From: Welwitschia mirabilis
Lineage: Eukaryota > Gnetophyta > Gnetopsida > Welwitschiales
Length of the DNA stretch: 44,225 nt
NCBI GenBank assembly: GCA_051453625.1
Contig: JBOZIK010000001.1
Coordinates: 35,122,661 to 35,166,885 of the forward strand
Direction: 5' to 3'
Shown here: piece after piece, positions 11,023 to 21,925 of the stretch
Layout of the letters: each line of letters begins with the position of its first letter
How positions within the stretch are numbered: the stretch's first letter is position 1
Program-made: the position numbers and the translations under genes
Notes under the pieces: generated by a model
What the model saw: the letters and a program-made list of their open reading frames with translations, nothing else
Databases searched by the model: none
Told to the model about the DNA's origin: nothing

Positions 11023-11620
11023 TACTTTATTTGACCAAATCTAACTTCATATTTACTGTTTTCAATCATTTTTTAAAAAATGAGATATTTTTCATCCCCT
11101 TTCATTATTTTTAATTATTTCTCTTGTTTGTTAGCCTTTTGAAGTGCAGTTTTTACATAGAATATTTATTCTTTGTTCTCATCATTTTGGGATAGATAGA
11201 TCTAATTATTATTTTGAATTTTATGAGAAATATGAATTTCTATATTTTATGAGATGGAACTAGAGTTTTACCTTTGAAATTAGTTTTCTCTTACATCATT
11301 CATTAAAACCTAGTAATGCTTTTAGTCAAAAAGATTAGTGTGATAAGCTTTGCATTTCCACTAGATTAGCATTTTAATTTAGGAATTTGTAGTTTTGCAC
11401 CTCTGTGAGGTCCACCTACCCACTTGTTACTAATAAAATGCAATTTTTCTAGTTTTTCTAAGCACGTTAATGTGATCTAGGATGTATTAATTCACATGTG
11501 AGGGATATGATATATTTTTAAAAATATTAGTTATGATAGTCATTTTGAACTCATATGCAAGTTTAAATTTGATTTATTCCATATTATTTGCATGATATGC
11601 ATTATGAGTATTATTTAGTA
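11023..11620 (+). other. A-I sequence after the truncated RT
   Basis: No convincing coding frame. A stretch at 11465-11520 ('gttaatgtgatctaggatgt' and 'gagggatatgatatattttt') resembles 20240-20300 of A-II, so this is probably element 3' sequence brought next to RT by deletion. Confidence 0.4.
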
Positions 11621-11639
11621 GGCCATGCACTAGACAGTA

Positions 11640-12860
11640 GGCTTACCAAGTTAAGATAAAGACTTTGACTTTATTTCAGTTAGTTGGGCTTCTTGCATTG
11701 CTAATTATTTTGTTGGCTAAACCAATATATCCACCTCCTTTCTAGGCCAAATCACACTCTATTTAGATTATAGCCATTTAAGTGGAGAGACATTTTAGTG
11801 AATTCATAAGCCAGATGAAGTCCAATGTAGATTACAAGTTGATAAACCTCTAGTCATGATGCATTATGAATTCATATGGAACATATTACACATTTAAGAT
11901 TATAGAGTTCTATGAAAATATGCACATGGAACTAAGAATGAATGCAGTGAAATGAATGGTAGACATGATCATAGCTACTATTCATAGAGATGAGGTGTCT
12001 CTTCTTATAGTGTATATTTCACTTATCATTAGATTATAAGGCCTTAAAAGAACTTACATCCATTCTGTAAGAGGTATTAAGGAGCATAGAGCATATGAAG
12101 TGATTCTTAACATACCGCCAGATGTGAGGAGAGATAGGTGTAAAGTCTTGGTAATGCATTTGCCATCTTTTTATTCATAGAGGATTAATTCATAACATTA
12201 GTCTATCATTTCATGATAATCACTACATCATCACTCATTTATAAATATTAGTAGTGTTCAGAAAGGGAAAGCAAATGGATCTATCCTCTCTCATATGGAG
12301 AAGGTTGCAAGCTATGATGAAGGCATGCTACATTTAAACATAAAAATATCCTTACCTCATCTCCATCATCTTCTATTATTTTGAATTTTTAAACCTACAA
12401 GTGAGTAATAGATATCACACTTATATACTTTAGCATGTTACCTATAGGACATGAGCATTCAGATCCTTAGAGAGCCTAAGAGACAACATATTCCAAGGGT
12501 TACAGTGGAGATCATAGTAGAGATAATTTAGGCTCTTCTTTCAAATATAGCCCAAGAGATCTGAGAGAATATTGATCACAATTTTACAAAGCTATAACAG
12601 AGGAAAACTATAATGGAATAAAGAATGATAGCTACTAAGCATCAACTATGTAACATTGAGAAGTAAATGATAGTTGTATGAGATTGAGTGATACATATTG
12701 AGTGCAACATCATAGTAGACATTTTAAAGGCTATATGAGTATAGGTAGAATAGAGGACATGGTCGATTTCAATAGCTCTCAATACACATTTTTTAGTCAA
12801 AGAAGAGCGTTCACCTTCTTCTCCACCTCCACCTATGGCCACCTAAGCTAAATTTACGGT
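11640..12860 (+). pseudogene. Coding-like relic downstream of pol in A-I, unidentified
   Basis: One frame keeps long protein-like runs broken mainly by TAA, TAG and TGA at plausible Gln, Arg or Trp codons. Examples are SVSWASCIANYFVG (about 11680), KPDEVQCRLQVDKPLVMMHY (about 11810-11870), IPPDVRRDRCKVLVMHLPSF (about 12112-12170) and a Ser/Pro run RSPSSPPPPMA (about 12808-12840). Athila elements often carry an extra ORF after pol, and the location fits that. I do not recognise a domain. The minus-strand ORF 12642-12842 is a shadow of this stretch. Confidence 0.4.
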
Positions 12861-13391
12861 AGCACTAGAAGGGGAATGATTTGATGTATTATTGATGTGC
12901 TTATTCTTTTACTAATTATACTTAAAATTCATGATTAATCTATGCATATATTTATTTTAGATTATTATTATTTTTAATACACATTATTTATTAAGCTTTT
13001 CTGAGTTATCTTATGATAATATCTTATTAACAGAATTCACATTTTATTTTAATATGTATTAAATGTTTTATGGTGGATAATGTAATTTATGAGTTCTCTA
13101 AATTTTTTATTTTTCTAATGATTATGTTTTTTCATGCATCTAACTTTTTATTCCTTTTTTAAGCTTATAATTCCTATAATCATTTAGATGATTCACAAGA
13201 TGTAATTACGCTGCATACTATACCAAGGTAATACATTAATTTATTATTTTGTAATATTTTATCCTATATGATAATATTTTTGAACTTAACTTACATTTAC
13301 CTAGTTAATGGCTATATTAACTAATTTGGCTTACAATTTATAGTTGTTTACTTACTTTGTCAAGAACTTACAAGGCTAAGTGGATGGTTAT
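12861..13391 (+). other. 3' untranslated region and polypurine tract of A-I
   Basis: AT-rich non-coding sequence that aligns with 20600-21023 of A-II, including a dyad ATCATTTAGATGAT near 13179. It ends 'aaggctaagtggatggtta' at 13372-13390, the counterpart of the A-II tract 'aagtgggggata' next to its 3' LTR. The LTR start is therefore expected exactly where the gap begins. Confidence 0.65.
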
Positions 13392-13535
13392 NNNNNNNNN
13401 NNNNNNNNNNNNNNNNNNNNNNNNNNNNNNNNNNNNNNNNNNNNNNNNNNNNNNNNNNNNNNNNNNNNNNNNNNNNNNNNNNNNNNNNNNNNNNNNNNNN
13501 NNNNNNNNNNNNNNNNNNNNNNNNNNNNNNNNNNN
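13392..13535. other. Assembly gap, 144 N
   Basis: An estimated-size gap at the point where the A-I 3' LTR should start. The LTR beginning at 21926 lacks about the first 145 bp of the family LTR, which is close to this gap length. Confidence 0.99.
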
Positions 13536-13671
13536 TATTCTAAGGATAACTTAAGGAGTTTCATTTAGCTTCCTTCTTCTTTTGATTATGTAATATATCT
13601 TTTTGAATTAATACAAAGTATATGTGATTTTGATCTTGAGTCATGAATAACTTTATGTTTCTAATGCTTAA
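13536..13671 (+). repeat. Family B LTR fragment left of A-II
   Basis: A piece of B LTR. Positions 13536-13580 match 38362-38406 at 44 of 45 bases, and both stretches end at N gaps. The rest, to 'tctaatgcttaa' at 13660-13671, follows B copy 1 at 33440-33515. The A-II LTR begins directly after CTTAA, exactly where uninterrupted B copy 1 reads CTTAG. Confidence 0.8.
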
Positions 13672-14887
13672 TGTTGTAATGATAAATTTTATGTTTTTGA
13701 TAGGGTATTTTGAGTAGTTTTATAAAAAATTTACATAAGTTTAAGCATAAAATAATGATTATTAAGAGTTAAGAAGAAAATCAAAGAAATGTATAAATAC
13801 CAATACATTTGAAGGTATTTTGGATTAATTATGATACTTTACATTTTGAGGGGGAATTAGTAAGCTTCAAGACCAATTTAATTTGATAAATAAATTCAAG
13901 AAGGATATTGACCCCTCTACTATTTTGACAACATATCAAAATGATAACACTTGCATGCTGACTACAATGCTGACTAGATTAACATGAAGGCTAAATATAA
14001 AACTCTTTTAACATGGCATCATGTTGATCATCATCAAGATGATAAACAAGATAACCACCTAATTTTAGTTAATGTATCAAACTTCACCAAACTTTTGTAA
14101 TATCTCATGCACACTCTTACACATTCATTAGGATTTTATCATGTCTGTTAGATTTGATATTATTAGAATCTACTATTATCAATAAATACTACCTTAGTCC
14201 TTAGCTCTGATCATCTTCTTTATCACTAGAAATTCTTTTGATAAGATATTAAAGAATAAGAGATCTATCCTTTGTTATTGAATAGATATGTATTTTTTAG
14301 TGTTAGGCTATGTATCCTTCATTGAGGTGCTATTGCTTTATAACATGAATGTTTGATTTGACTTAATTAAAAATCTCTTTTTCTTTTTATATCTTTTGTT
14401 ATTTGCATCTCCCTTATGGTTTATGTTGCTTTTGATTTTGTAACATCTTTATCTATGATGTTGATTATGAGGATAAACTTTATTAAGATTGATGTTATTA
14501 GGTTATGTAAATTGCATTTAATTCTCTAAATTAACTTTGCATTATTTTCATATTCTATTCAATGTACCTGATAGATTAGGTTGGTTTTAGTGTGGTGATG
14601 GCCTTTATTGATTGATCTAGATCATCAAAGATTAATCTCCATAATAAGTTGATTTGGTAATTGGATAGAAGTTACATTTAGAGTAAAATTTACATCTCAT
14701 TTACATAATGTATTTATTTACATTGTTATTTCACATTATTATTATTCTTCTTTAAGATTACATAAGTATTTCATTTTAAAATTAATTATCTTTCTTCTTG
14801 CTTGTGATTTTGATAAAATTATGATATTTGATTACTTCTATATATGTATATAAAGACATAACATTTCTACAAATATGCCTTGCAACA
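13672..14887 (+). repeat. Family A 5' LTR of element A-II (L2)
   Basis: The best-preserved family A LTR: 1,216 bp, TGTTGTAATGATAAATTT at the start and …ccttgcaaca at the end, followed by a 3-nt spacer and a primer site. It is closest to the LTR at 21024. Shared blocks include 'aagcataaaataatgattat' (13743) and 'ccttcattgaggtgctatt' (14311). There is no gap or duplication inside it. Confidence 0.9.
13789..13801 (+). promoter_or_regulatory. Possible LTR TATA box
   Basis: ATGTATAAATACC lies about 120 bp into the LTR at the end of the most conserved block of family A. Equivalent A-rich TATA-like words occur at the same place in the LTRs at 21024 (gcataaatac) and 2429-3662 (ccataaatac in reverse). 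The position suits a U3 promoter, but the transcription start is unknown. Confidence 0.3.
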
Positions 14888-14890
14888 TCT

Positions 14891-14908
14891 TAACACCATT
14901 GTCAAGGA
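14891..14908 (+). other. Primer binding site of A-II (tRNA-Asp type, decayed)
   Basis: TAACACCATTGTCAAGGA, three bases after the LTR end. It matches TGGCGCCGTTGCCGGGGA at 13 of 18 positions; the differences are G-to-A or C-to-T. The ORF at 14880-15098 runs over this site and is not a gene. Confidence 0.7.
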
Positions 14909-15600
14909 AGGTTTTAAGAGGTTTGAGAATTATTGTTACCTAAATACATGCTTTATATTTTTATTCAAGTATTTGTTTATTGTAGCATTGTATTTTTACT
15001 ATAAATATTGTAGTTTTTCTTTCTACAATTTTTTTTGGTATTTTTCTTTTTTCGTTTTGCATTTTTTAAGCTTTTCATCCTATCTGTCATCTAGATGACA
15101 TAGATAGATATAGCCTAGGATGAGGGATTTCTATTATTTTTTCTATAGGTTTGTTTTTGTTTTTTCATCATGTAATGAATCAATATCATTTGCTTTATCA
15201 TCCAAATGACACAGGAAGATGATTGATAATATGTTTTTATTATGGATTTTAATGTTTCTGTTTTTTATTGCCTTTGTTTTCTATTTTCTAATTGTTTAGG
15301 ATACCATCTGGATGACAAACAAGATGGAAAATAGGAAAACATTTTATTAAGTATGCAAGGATGTGATAAAATCTATTAAAAAGTTGAAATATTTAAGGTA
15401 AAAAATCTCATTCACAAAATTAGAAAAGGATTATTTAACAAAAAATAAAATATAGATATGTACATCCAAGATAAGTAATTTCTAAGAGTTAAAGTTTTTT
15501 TTATTTTTTTAATTTTAGAATCCAAATGAAAATAATAGAATAGGTAAAAACTCACTTTATCTTCTTCTTATTAATGAGTAGCATCACTTAATATAAAAAT
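14909..15600 (+). other. 5' leader of A-II with three dyads
   Basis: Non-coding leader. It contains the perfect 14-bp palindrome GTCATCTAGATGAC at 15086-15099, nested in a longer dyad (15075-15124), plus related dyads at 15198-15222 and 15301-15327. A T-rich stretch near 15498 precedes the coding relic. Confidence 0.65.
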
Positions 15601-16880
15601 GATGGAATCCTCTAGTTTAAATGTTAATGTTACTATACGAGAGATAATTTCTAGAAGGAAACATAAAAGATAAAAATCTTGTAACTTATCTCCTAATGAT
15701 GATCTGAAACTTAAAACTATCCCATTCACTACTAAGAATAATGATAAAAGATCACTATGAAAAATATTAGCTGAAATAAGAGCTAAAGAAAGAAGGATAA
15801 AATATAGAAATTATAAGAATAATGGAAATAAAATACTTAGAAAAATATTTTAATAAAAATCTTGGGAAACTTCAAATGATGTTGAGACTAAGATCCCTTC
15901 CTCTTTTTAAACTTCTTATTTTTTCCCTCCTTCTTTTTAAATTGCAAATGAAAATGATAATAACAATTTGCAATGTTTTAGGAATCCCACCTCATCTAGT
16001 GAAACATCCTATAATCATTTTAGTAAATCACAAACATCTTCCATGATTTATTATAAAGAATAACCATCTTTCATGAATTATTATGAAAAATAATCATCTC
16101 CCATCCATTATCATGAAGAAGAAGATCCATCTAGCACAAGTTTATATAAAGAAATAAATAAATCAATAATAAAAATGCTTAAGGAAATGAAAATGAAATA
16201 AGAAATACCAATAACAATGTAGAAAATTTTATTAGAATATTTTAATAAATTTTATTACCAATTCAATAATCTTAAGGTTCTTTTATACAATAAACGTATT
16301 CTATCACATCCCACTTTAAGAATTATGAAGAAAACTTAGAAATAATAAGTAACAACGATTCTTGCTTTGACATAGAAAATGAAAGTATGGATCAAACTAC
16401 AACATCAAACTTATTATAATATGGACAACAAAAGAAAAACAATAATGATTTAACTCCATTATTCAATAATAAGGATGAAGATAATTATTTCTCAGATGAT
16501 GAGCTAGGTTATAATCCCATTTAATTCCTATTAGAAAATAAAGATAAAATAAAAGAACTAGCTCATGAAAAATCTAAAAATTCTTTACTGCATGATAAAC
16601 ATACTGTTCACATTTCTTCTTCTAATGAATCTAATGAATTAAAAATAATAATAACATGCAATAAGATGATGAGAATGATGAAGAAGAAGATGATGATGAT
16701 ATTAAAATATTAGATCATAGCCCTATATTTCACTTAATTTGTGATGAGGATGAAGGAGGTAAACCTTTAAAAGAAGTTTAACATATAAGATTAAAAGAGA
16801 ATTTATATTATAAGGAGAGTCATCCACACTTGTTGTATGGATGACAATCTAAGATGATAGTTAGTAACATTAAGTCAATG
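15601..16880 (+). pseudogene. Deleted gag-pol-linker relic of A-II
   Basis: One frame runs for about 700 bases from ATGATGGAATCC (15601), interrupted almost only by TAA, TAG and TGA where CAA, CAG or CGA would fit. NVNVTIREIISRRKHKR near the start parallels NVSLKELITNKKHQI of the other gag relics. EEEDDDDIKILDHSPIFHLI (about 16682-16740) matches the pre-protease linker of A-I. HIRLKENLYYKESHPHLLYG (about 16783-16840) matches the protease-RT linker of A-I. Protease and RT that should lie between or after these are missing. It is a deletion derivative and could not supply its own enzymes. The ORF 15822-16046 is a different frame of this stretch. Confidence 0.65.
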
Positions 16881-17282
16881 ACTTGAAAATGAGGATTAGA
16901 ATTAATAGAACTTTTCAATAAAGAGGAACAAGAATCAACTTAAGAAATATCAAAAAATCTTCCATCACATAAGGAATACCATGAGAAATTTTCCTTTTAT
17001 TTTTTGATGAATCCATTAACTTAAAAAAGAAAAATAATCCTCAATAATACAATAATGAGTTTAATAAATAAGATCAAGATATAGTTAATGATATTGATAA
17101 AGACAATTAAGAAAGGAAGATATTATCAAAAACATAATGAAAAAGATAAAGTTATCTTTTAATCAAGTAATGATGAAGTCCACAATGAGGAGAAGAAATA
17201 AAAAAGAAATAATTAAAAATCAAATAAACTTAATAGAGAGTAGTCTTGTATCTTTTAATGAATAAAATAACTTAAAGACTAT
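16881..17282 (+). other. Low-complexity A-rich internal stretch of A-II
   Basis: Lys/Asn/Glu-rich translation without a steady frame; no motif recognised. It connects the two coding-like relics of A-II. Confidence 0.4.
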
Positions 17283-18267
17283 TCACATGTTTCTCCATCT
17301 CTTTTACTTATACTTCCATACAAAACCTCAAATGATATGCCTCCTTATACTCTTACTTTCACATTATCTTATGATCTTGACAATGATAACATTTTTCCCT
17401 TTTCTTCATTTGAACATTTAAGTAATTCTCCAAATAACATACCTCTTCTTGAATTTAGTGAAACACATCTCTTTGAGGATTCTAGTCCAAAAATCTAATA
17501 ATGTTTTCCTTTTAAAATTTCATGTGGTATAAAAAGTAACATCTTTTCCTTTTTTACAAAGTCAACTTTATCATGTGCTTTTAATGATTACTCTTTTCAA
17601 AAACAAAAATTGGAAAATTTTAAAACTCTAAATTGGGATAAACCTTATCTTCTTGATCCAAACCCATGCTTATAATTAAATATTAATTAGCTTTTTAAGT
17701 ACGTTAAACCTATCTTAATCACTTATAAAACATTTTCTTTTAAAGCCTTGGATACCGAATAATACCATTCATGTCTCCCATGTTCAATATTAATATTTAA
17801 ATGGAAAATACATTTCAAATTTTTTACATTAGGAGTTTAATAAGAGATTGTTTTTTTGTGAGTTATATGAATTATTTATCTCTTACATTGCTACTAAATC
17901 TTATGAATATAAAATTCCATTTGGTTATGCTAATTGAAAAAGGCCTTATTTCTTTAATAAAAATCCATATCTTGAATTAAATATTAGAAAGCTTCTTAAA
18001 CTTACTAGACATTCTAAAGAGCCCTCAAAATATTCTTAGATACTTTTTTTAATTACTTCCTTGCATGCATTATATGATGTTATTCATAATTTATGTCATT
18101 TCAATAAGAGATTGTTCTTTAATGAGATTTATCACTTCTTGATCTCTTCTTTAAAACTTGGAATTTATGCTATTAAAGTTTTATACTTTTATTGTTTTTA
18201 CTACCAATTAATTTTACTAAAAAATGATTGTATATCTTTTATGTTTTATCAATTGCTGAATATTTGA
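17283..18267 (+). pseudogene. Unidentified ORF relic of A-II with an internal repeat
   Basis: Protein-like sequence not related to Gag or Pol as far as can be seen. The first part reads NDMPPYTLTFTLSYDLDNDN (about 17330-17390) and FPFSSFEHLSNSPNNIPLLE (about 17397-17455). The second part contains the same module twice. NWDKPYLLDPNPCL (from 17632) recurs as KRPYFFNKNPYLELN (from 17938). FNKRLFFCELYELFIS (from 17835) recurs as FNKRLFFNEIYHFLIS (from 18100). Repeat offsets are about 300 and 264 bp. A frameshift separates the copies. Most stops are at Gln-type codons. The 68-residue open stretch 18061-18267 is the C-terminal end of this relic. Function unknown. Confidence 0.5.
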
Positions 18268-21011
18268 TTTAGTTCTCATTTTTTTGAAAGAATGTAATAT
18301 CCTAGGATCATAGCCTTAGAAACAAATCTTTCTTTATGCTTTTTTCAATAAAATATTGAATAGATTTTAGGATTTAAATAAAATTTATTTTTATTTTGCT
18401 TTAGTATTTTATTTTTTCTCTTATGTTTTTATGTTTTTGTCTTTGGTTTTATTTTAATTAATAAATTGATCTCTAGATGGTTAGGTCCTTATCTTTTAGA
18501 GAAAGTACATTTTTAATGGCTCAGTTAAAATTTCCAATTTTAACACTAGGGTAATTTTAAAAAAAGGACATGGGTTAAAAATCCATGAATCATTAGACTT
18601 TAAACATAATAGAAGCAATTGTTTTAAAATTTATCCTGCCATTATTTGAATTCTTTCTTAGCTTATTCTTTTGGTGGACATCATGCTATCACTTAAACAT
18701 CTTTTAAACTTCACTTATGTTTACTTCATGATGTTATCATAACTAGTAATTTTTATTTAAGCTTTAAAGTAATAATATTAAATTCATTCAAGCTTAAAAC
18801 ATTCAAATGTCTATGAAATTCATTTAAAGAAATATTCTTTGGTTTTTTGCATTTTCTCTTAATGGTATAAGTCGCTACTTATTGGGGGTGCTTGTTCTTG
18901 TCTTTCATCTCATTTCTTCACCTTCATATTTGTGAGTGTGTGGTTATTTGGAATTTAATTTGAAGAAATATTTTTTTAAAAAAAAGAGAAAAAAGAAAAA
19001 GAAAAGGAAAAAGAAAGAATAATTATCATGATCTATTATTTTTATGCTAAATACATGGTCACCATGATGTTCTATTACACTCAGGTAATTTTTCTTAAGA
19101 GGAACCTTTAGTAGTATTGGTAGCTATGGAAACTTCACTAGGGAATTAGTTGGTTATGCTTCAAAGGTTTCTACTTCTCTGATTGTGGTTGCACTCCCTT
19201 CATCATGGATTAAAATAAAATACTTTGAGGCTATGAGATCAGTGATGTTTTTGGTGTCATCATAGGCATTTCTTATTTCCTAGAATCATTGTGCATACTA
19301 TATTCCCACATGATCATTTCACTTTTGAGGATTAAAATGTGAATTATATTGTTAGTAGGTTAGTTCATTTTTAATAGCTTTTAATCTTAGCATTCATTAT
19401 TTGAAACATTAGTTACTTAGCATCATCATAATCACTACCTAATTGAGTGGTACTTTATGGAGTTTTTACATTATATTATGAATTATTAATCAGGTGATTT
19501 TATGATTACTTCCAAGGGGTTTTGTAAAGTTTGAATTTAAGCTAGGTACATAATCTTCTTCATGTTCCTATGCTGTCCATTTTTGTTCTATTTTTGTTAA
19601 TTATTTTCTTTGCTATTTCAAAGTTATTTTCATACGTTTTCATCGTGAATGCTTAAGACTTGATCATTTCGTAGTTTTCTTATTGATTTTTATTTTCATT
19701 TGTAGCATTTCTTTTTAGAAGTTAATTTTAATAAATTTCTTTAGTTTATGATGCTAATTTTCCCATCTATGTTTTTTTGAATATTTTCAAGTTTCATTTT
19801 ATTTAATCTTTTCTTGAGTTTTGATGCATCTCATACTATTTTTCAATGATTACGAGTTCATGGCACATTTCATTTATCTTTCTTATCTTGATGTATTCAT
19901 CCCCCTTACCATACCTTGATTTATTATAATTCTTAGCCATTTTCCAACTTTTAAACTCTCTCATAGCTTTATAAAACCTACTTGATAATATTTGAGCTTA
20001 ACTGATTTTGTTGATAATTCCAAATTTTTGATCTTTTTAAAAAAACCTTATCATCCTTCCTTTCATCTAGGTGATAAGGCAAATAACATATAGTCATTCT
20101 AAGATTATTAAATATTTATCTTTCATCTTTTTTATAGTTTTTTTTTTTTAACCTTTCTTTCATACATAAAATACTACTCTTAGATCTATCTATTTTACTT
20201 ATTAGTACTTAACTTGCATATGGATCACTTTCCTTCTTACATTAATGTAATATGGAATGTATTAGTTCCCCTGAGGGGGTAGGATATATATTTTGAGATA
20301 TTTCAAGCAAAATTTAAATTTTTAGAGTTATTTTTAGATTTTCATAAGAATATATGTAATGTACTAATCTGATTTTGAATGCCTACTATTAAAGTGATAT
20401 GTATTATTAACATTGTTTAGTAAAATATGTACTTAATAGTAGAATACTTGTAGTTTGTATCTTTTGTAGTAATGATATAATAAATTCAAAAGATCATGGA
20501 TGAAGGAAATAATCTTATGATTGATTATTTTTAATATATTTTCCTTGTAGATTGTACTTATAGACTTAATATTTTATCTATAAATTTTCTTTTTTAGTTA
20601 TTACTTTTTTTATTTACATATGCACATCATTTATCTAAGTTATTATGGTGAAATATAATTATGATTTTTTTTTTAACATCAAACCTTTATATTTTTAATG
20701 TGCTAAATGTTTTAAGTAGGGGTATAATGCACTTGTAAGTATTTTGACCTTATTTTTTGATTAGCATGATTGTAAGTGATTAACTTTATTGATTGATTTT
20801 TTAAAAGCTTGTCATCTACATAATTAGCCAAATAATAGTTTAAACAATACACTATTAAGTTAAAACATTTTAGTTTATTTAATTTTGTGATTTACACATG
20901 TATACTGAGATTTATAAACTTGAACTATATATCCCTAGTTAGTATTTTAACTTAGTCAATTTGCCTCGCTATTATAATTGTCCATCAACTTTGTAAGGGA
21001 CTAACAAGGCT
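18268..21011 (+). other. Long 3' non-coding region of A-II
   Basis: About 2.7 kb without coding signal. It contains a purine-rich run (18975-19020) and the 'tacttctctgattgtggttg' block (19171) shared with A-VI. A dyad lies at 20050-20078, and the 'acattgtttagtaaaatatg' block (20411) is shared with A-III. The stretch is conserved in three other family A copies, so it is an original part of the element. Confidence 0.65.
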
Positions 21012-21023
21012 AAGTGGGGGATA
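21012..21023 (+). other. Polypurine tract of A-II
   Basis: AAGTGGGGGATA directly before the TG of the 3' LTR, in the context 'acaaggctaagtgggggata'. It is the place where plus-strand synthesis of an LTR element starts. The minus-strand copy at 30933-30946 reads 'taagttggaggcta'. Confidence 0.75.
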
Positions 21024-21925
21024 TGTTTCAATGTCAAATTGTATGTTTTTTATGGTGTATTTTTAGTAGTTTTACAAGTAATTTAGATAGGCTTAAGCAT
21101 AAAATAATGATTATTGAGAGTTATGAAGAAAATCACATAAATGCATAAATACTAATACATTGAAAGCATTTTGGATTAATTCTAATATTCACATTTTGAG
21201 GAGGAACTAATGAGATTCAAGGATAATTTAATTTGATAAAGAGTTTTAAGAAGGCTTTCATCCTTTCTATCATTTAGATGACATGCCAAGACAATAACAC
21301 TTCCATGCTGACTAGGATGCTAACTGGATTGACATGAAGGATAACTATCTAACTCTTTTAATATGGCATTGTCTTGACTATCATTAAGATAACATAGAGA
21401 ATGACTACATAATTTTAGTTAATGTATAAAACACCACGAAACTTTTGCAATGTGTCATGCATCCTCTTATGTGCTCCTTAGGATTTTACCACATTTGTGA
21501 GATTTGGTATTATTAGAATTTATTCTTATCAATAAATACTGCCTTCGCCTTTGACTTTAATCATCTTCTTTGGAATTGGAAATTCTTGTGATAGGAGATT
21601 AAAGGACAAGATATCCATTCTTTATTATTGCAAAAAGAATTCTTTCTTGATGTTGGGCTATGTATTCTACATTGAGGTGCTACTGCTTTGTAATATTAAT
21701 GTTTGATTCAAGTTAATTAAAAATTTATTTTTCTTTTCATATCTTTTGTTATGTAAATCTTCATTATGATTTATGTTGCTTTTGATTTTGTGATAGCCTC
21801 ATTTATAATACAGATCATGAGGGCAATCTTTGTTAAGGTTGACATTGTTATTTTAGGTTCATTGCAGTTCATTTCCTAGATTAACTTTGCATTATTTTTA
21901 TATTCTGTTCAACATACTTGATAGC
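21024..21925 (+). repeat. Family A 3' LTR of A-II, 3' end missing (L3)
   Basis: It starts TGTTTCAATGTCAAATTG right after the polypurine tract and follows L2 for about 900 bp, then stops at …acttgatagc. The last 58 bases (21868-21925) are identical to 38507-38564, the first bases after the 100-N gap at 38407. The missing 3' third of this LTR is present at 38565-38946. Confidence 0.85.

Noticed and set aside
7860-18267. Fungal repeat-induced point mutation as the cause of the C-to-T decay
   Set aside because: The element types, tRNA-Asp and tRNA-iMet primer sites and the SINE-like tail fit a plant; methylation-driven deamination is sufficient. Context counts would be needed to exclude it fully.
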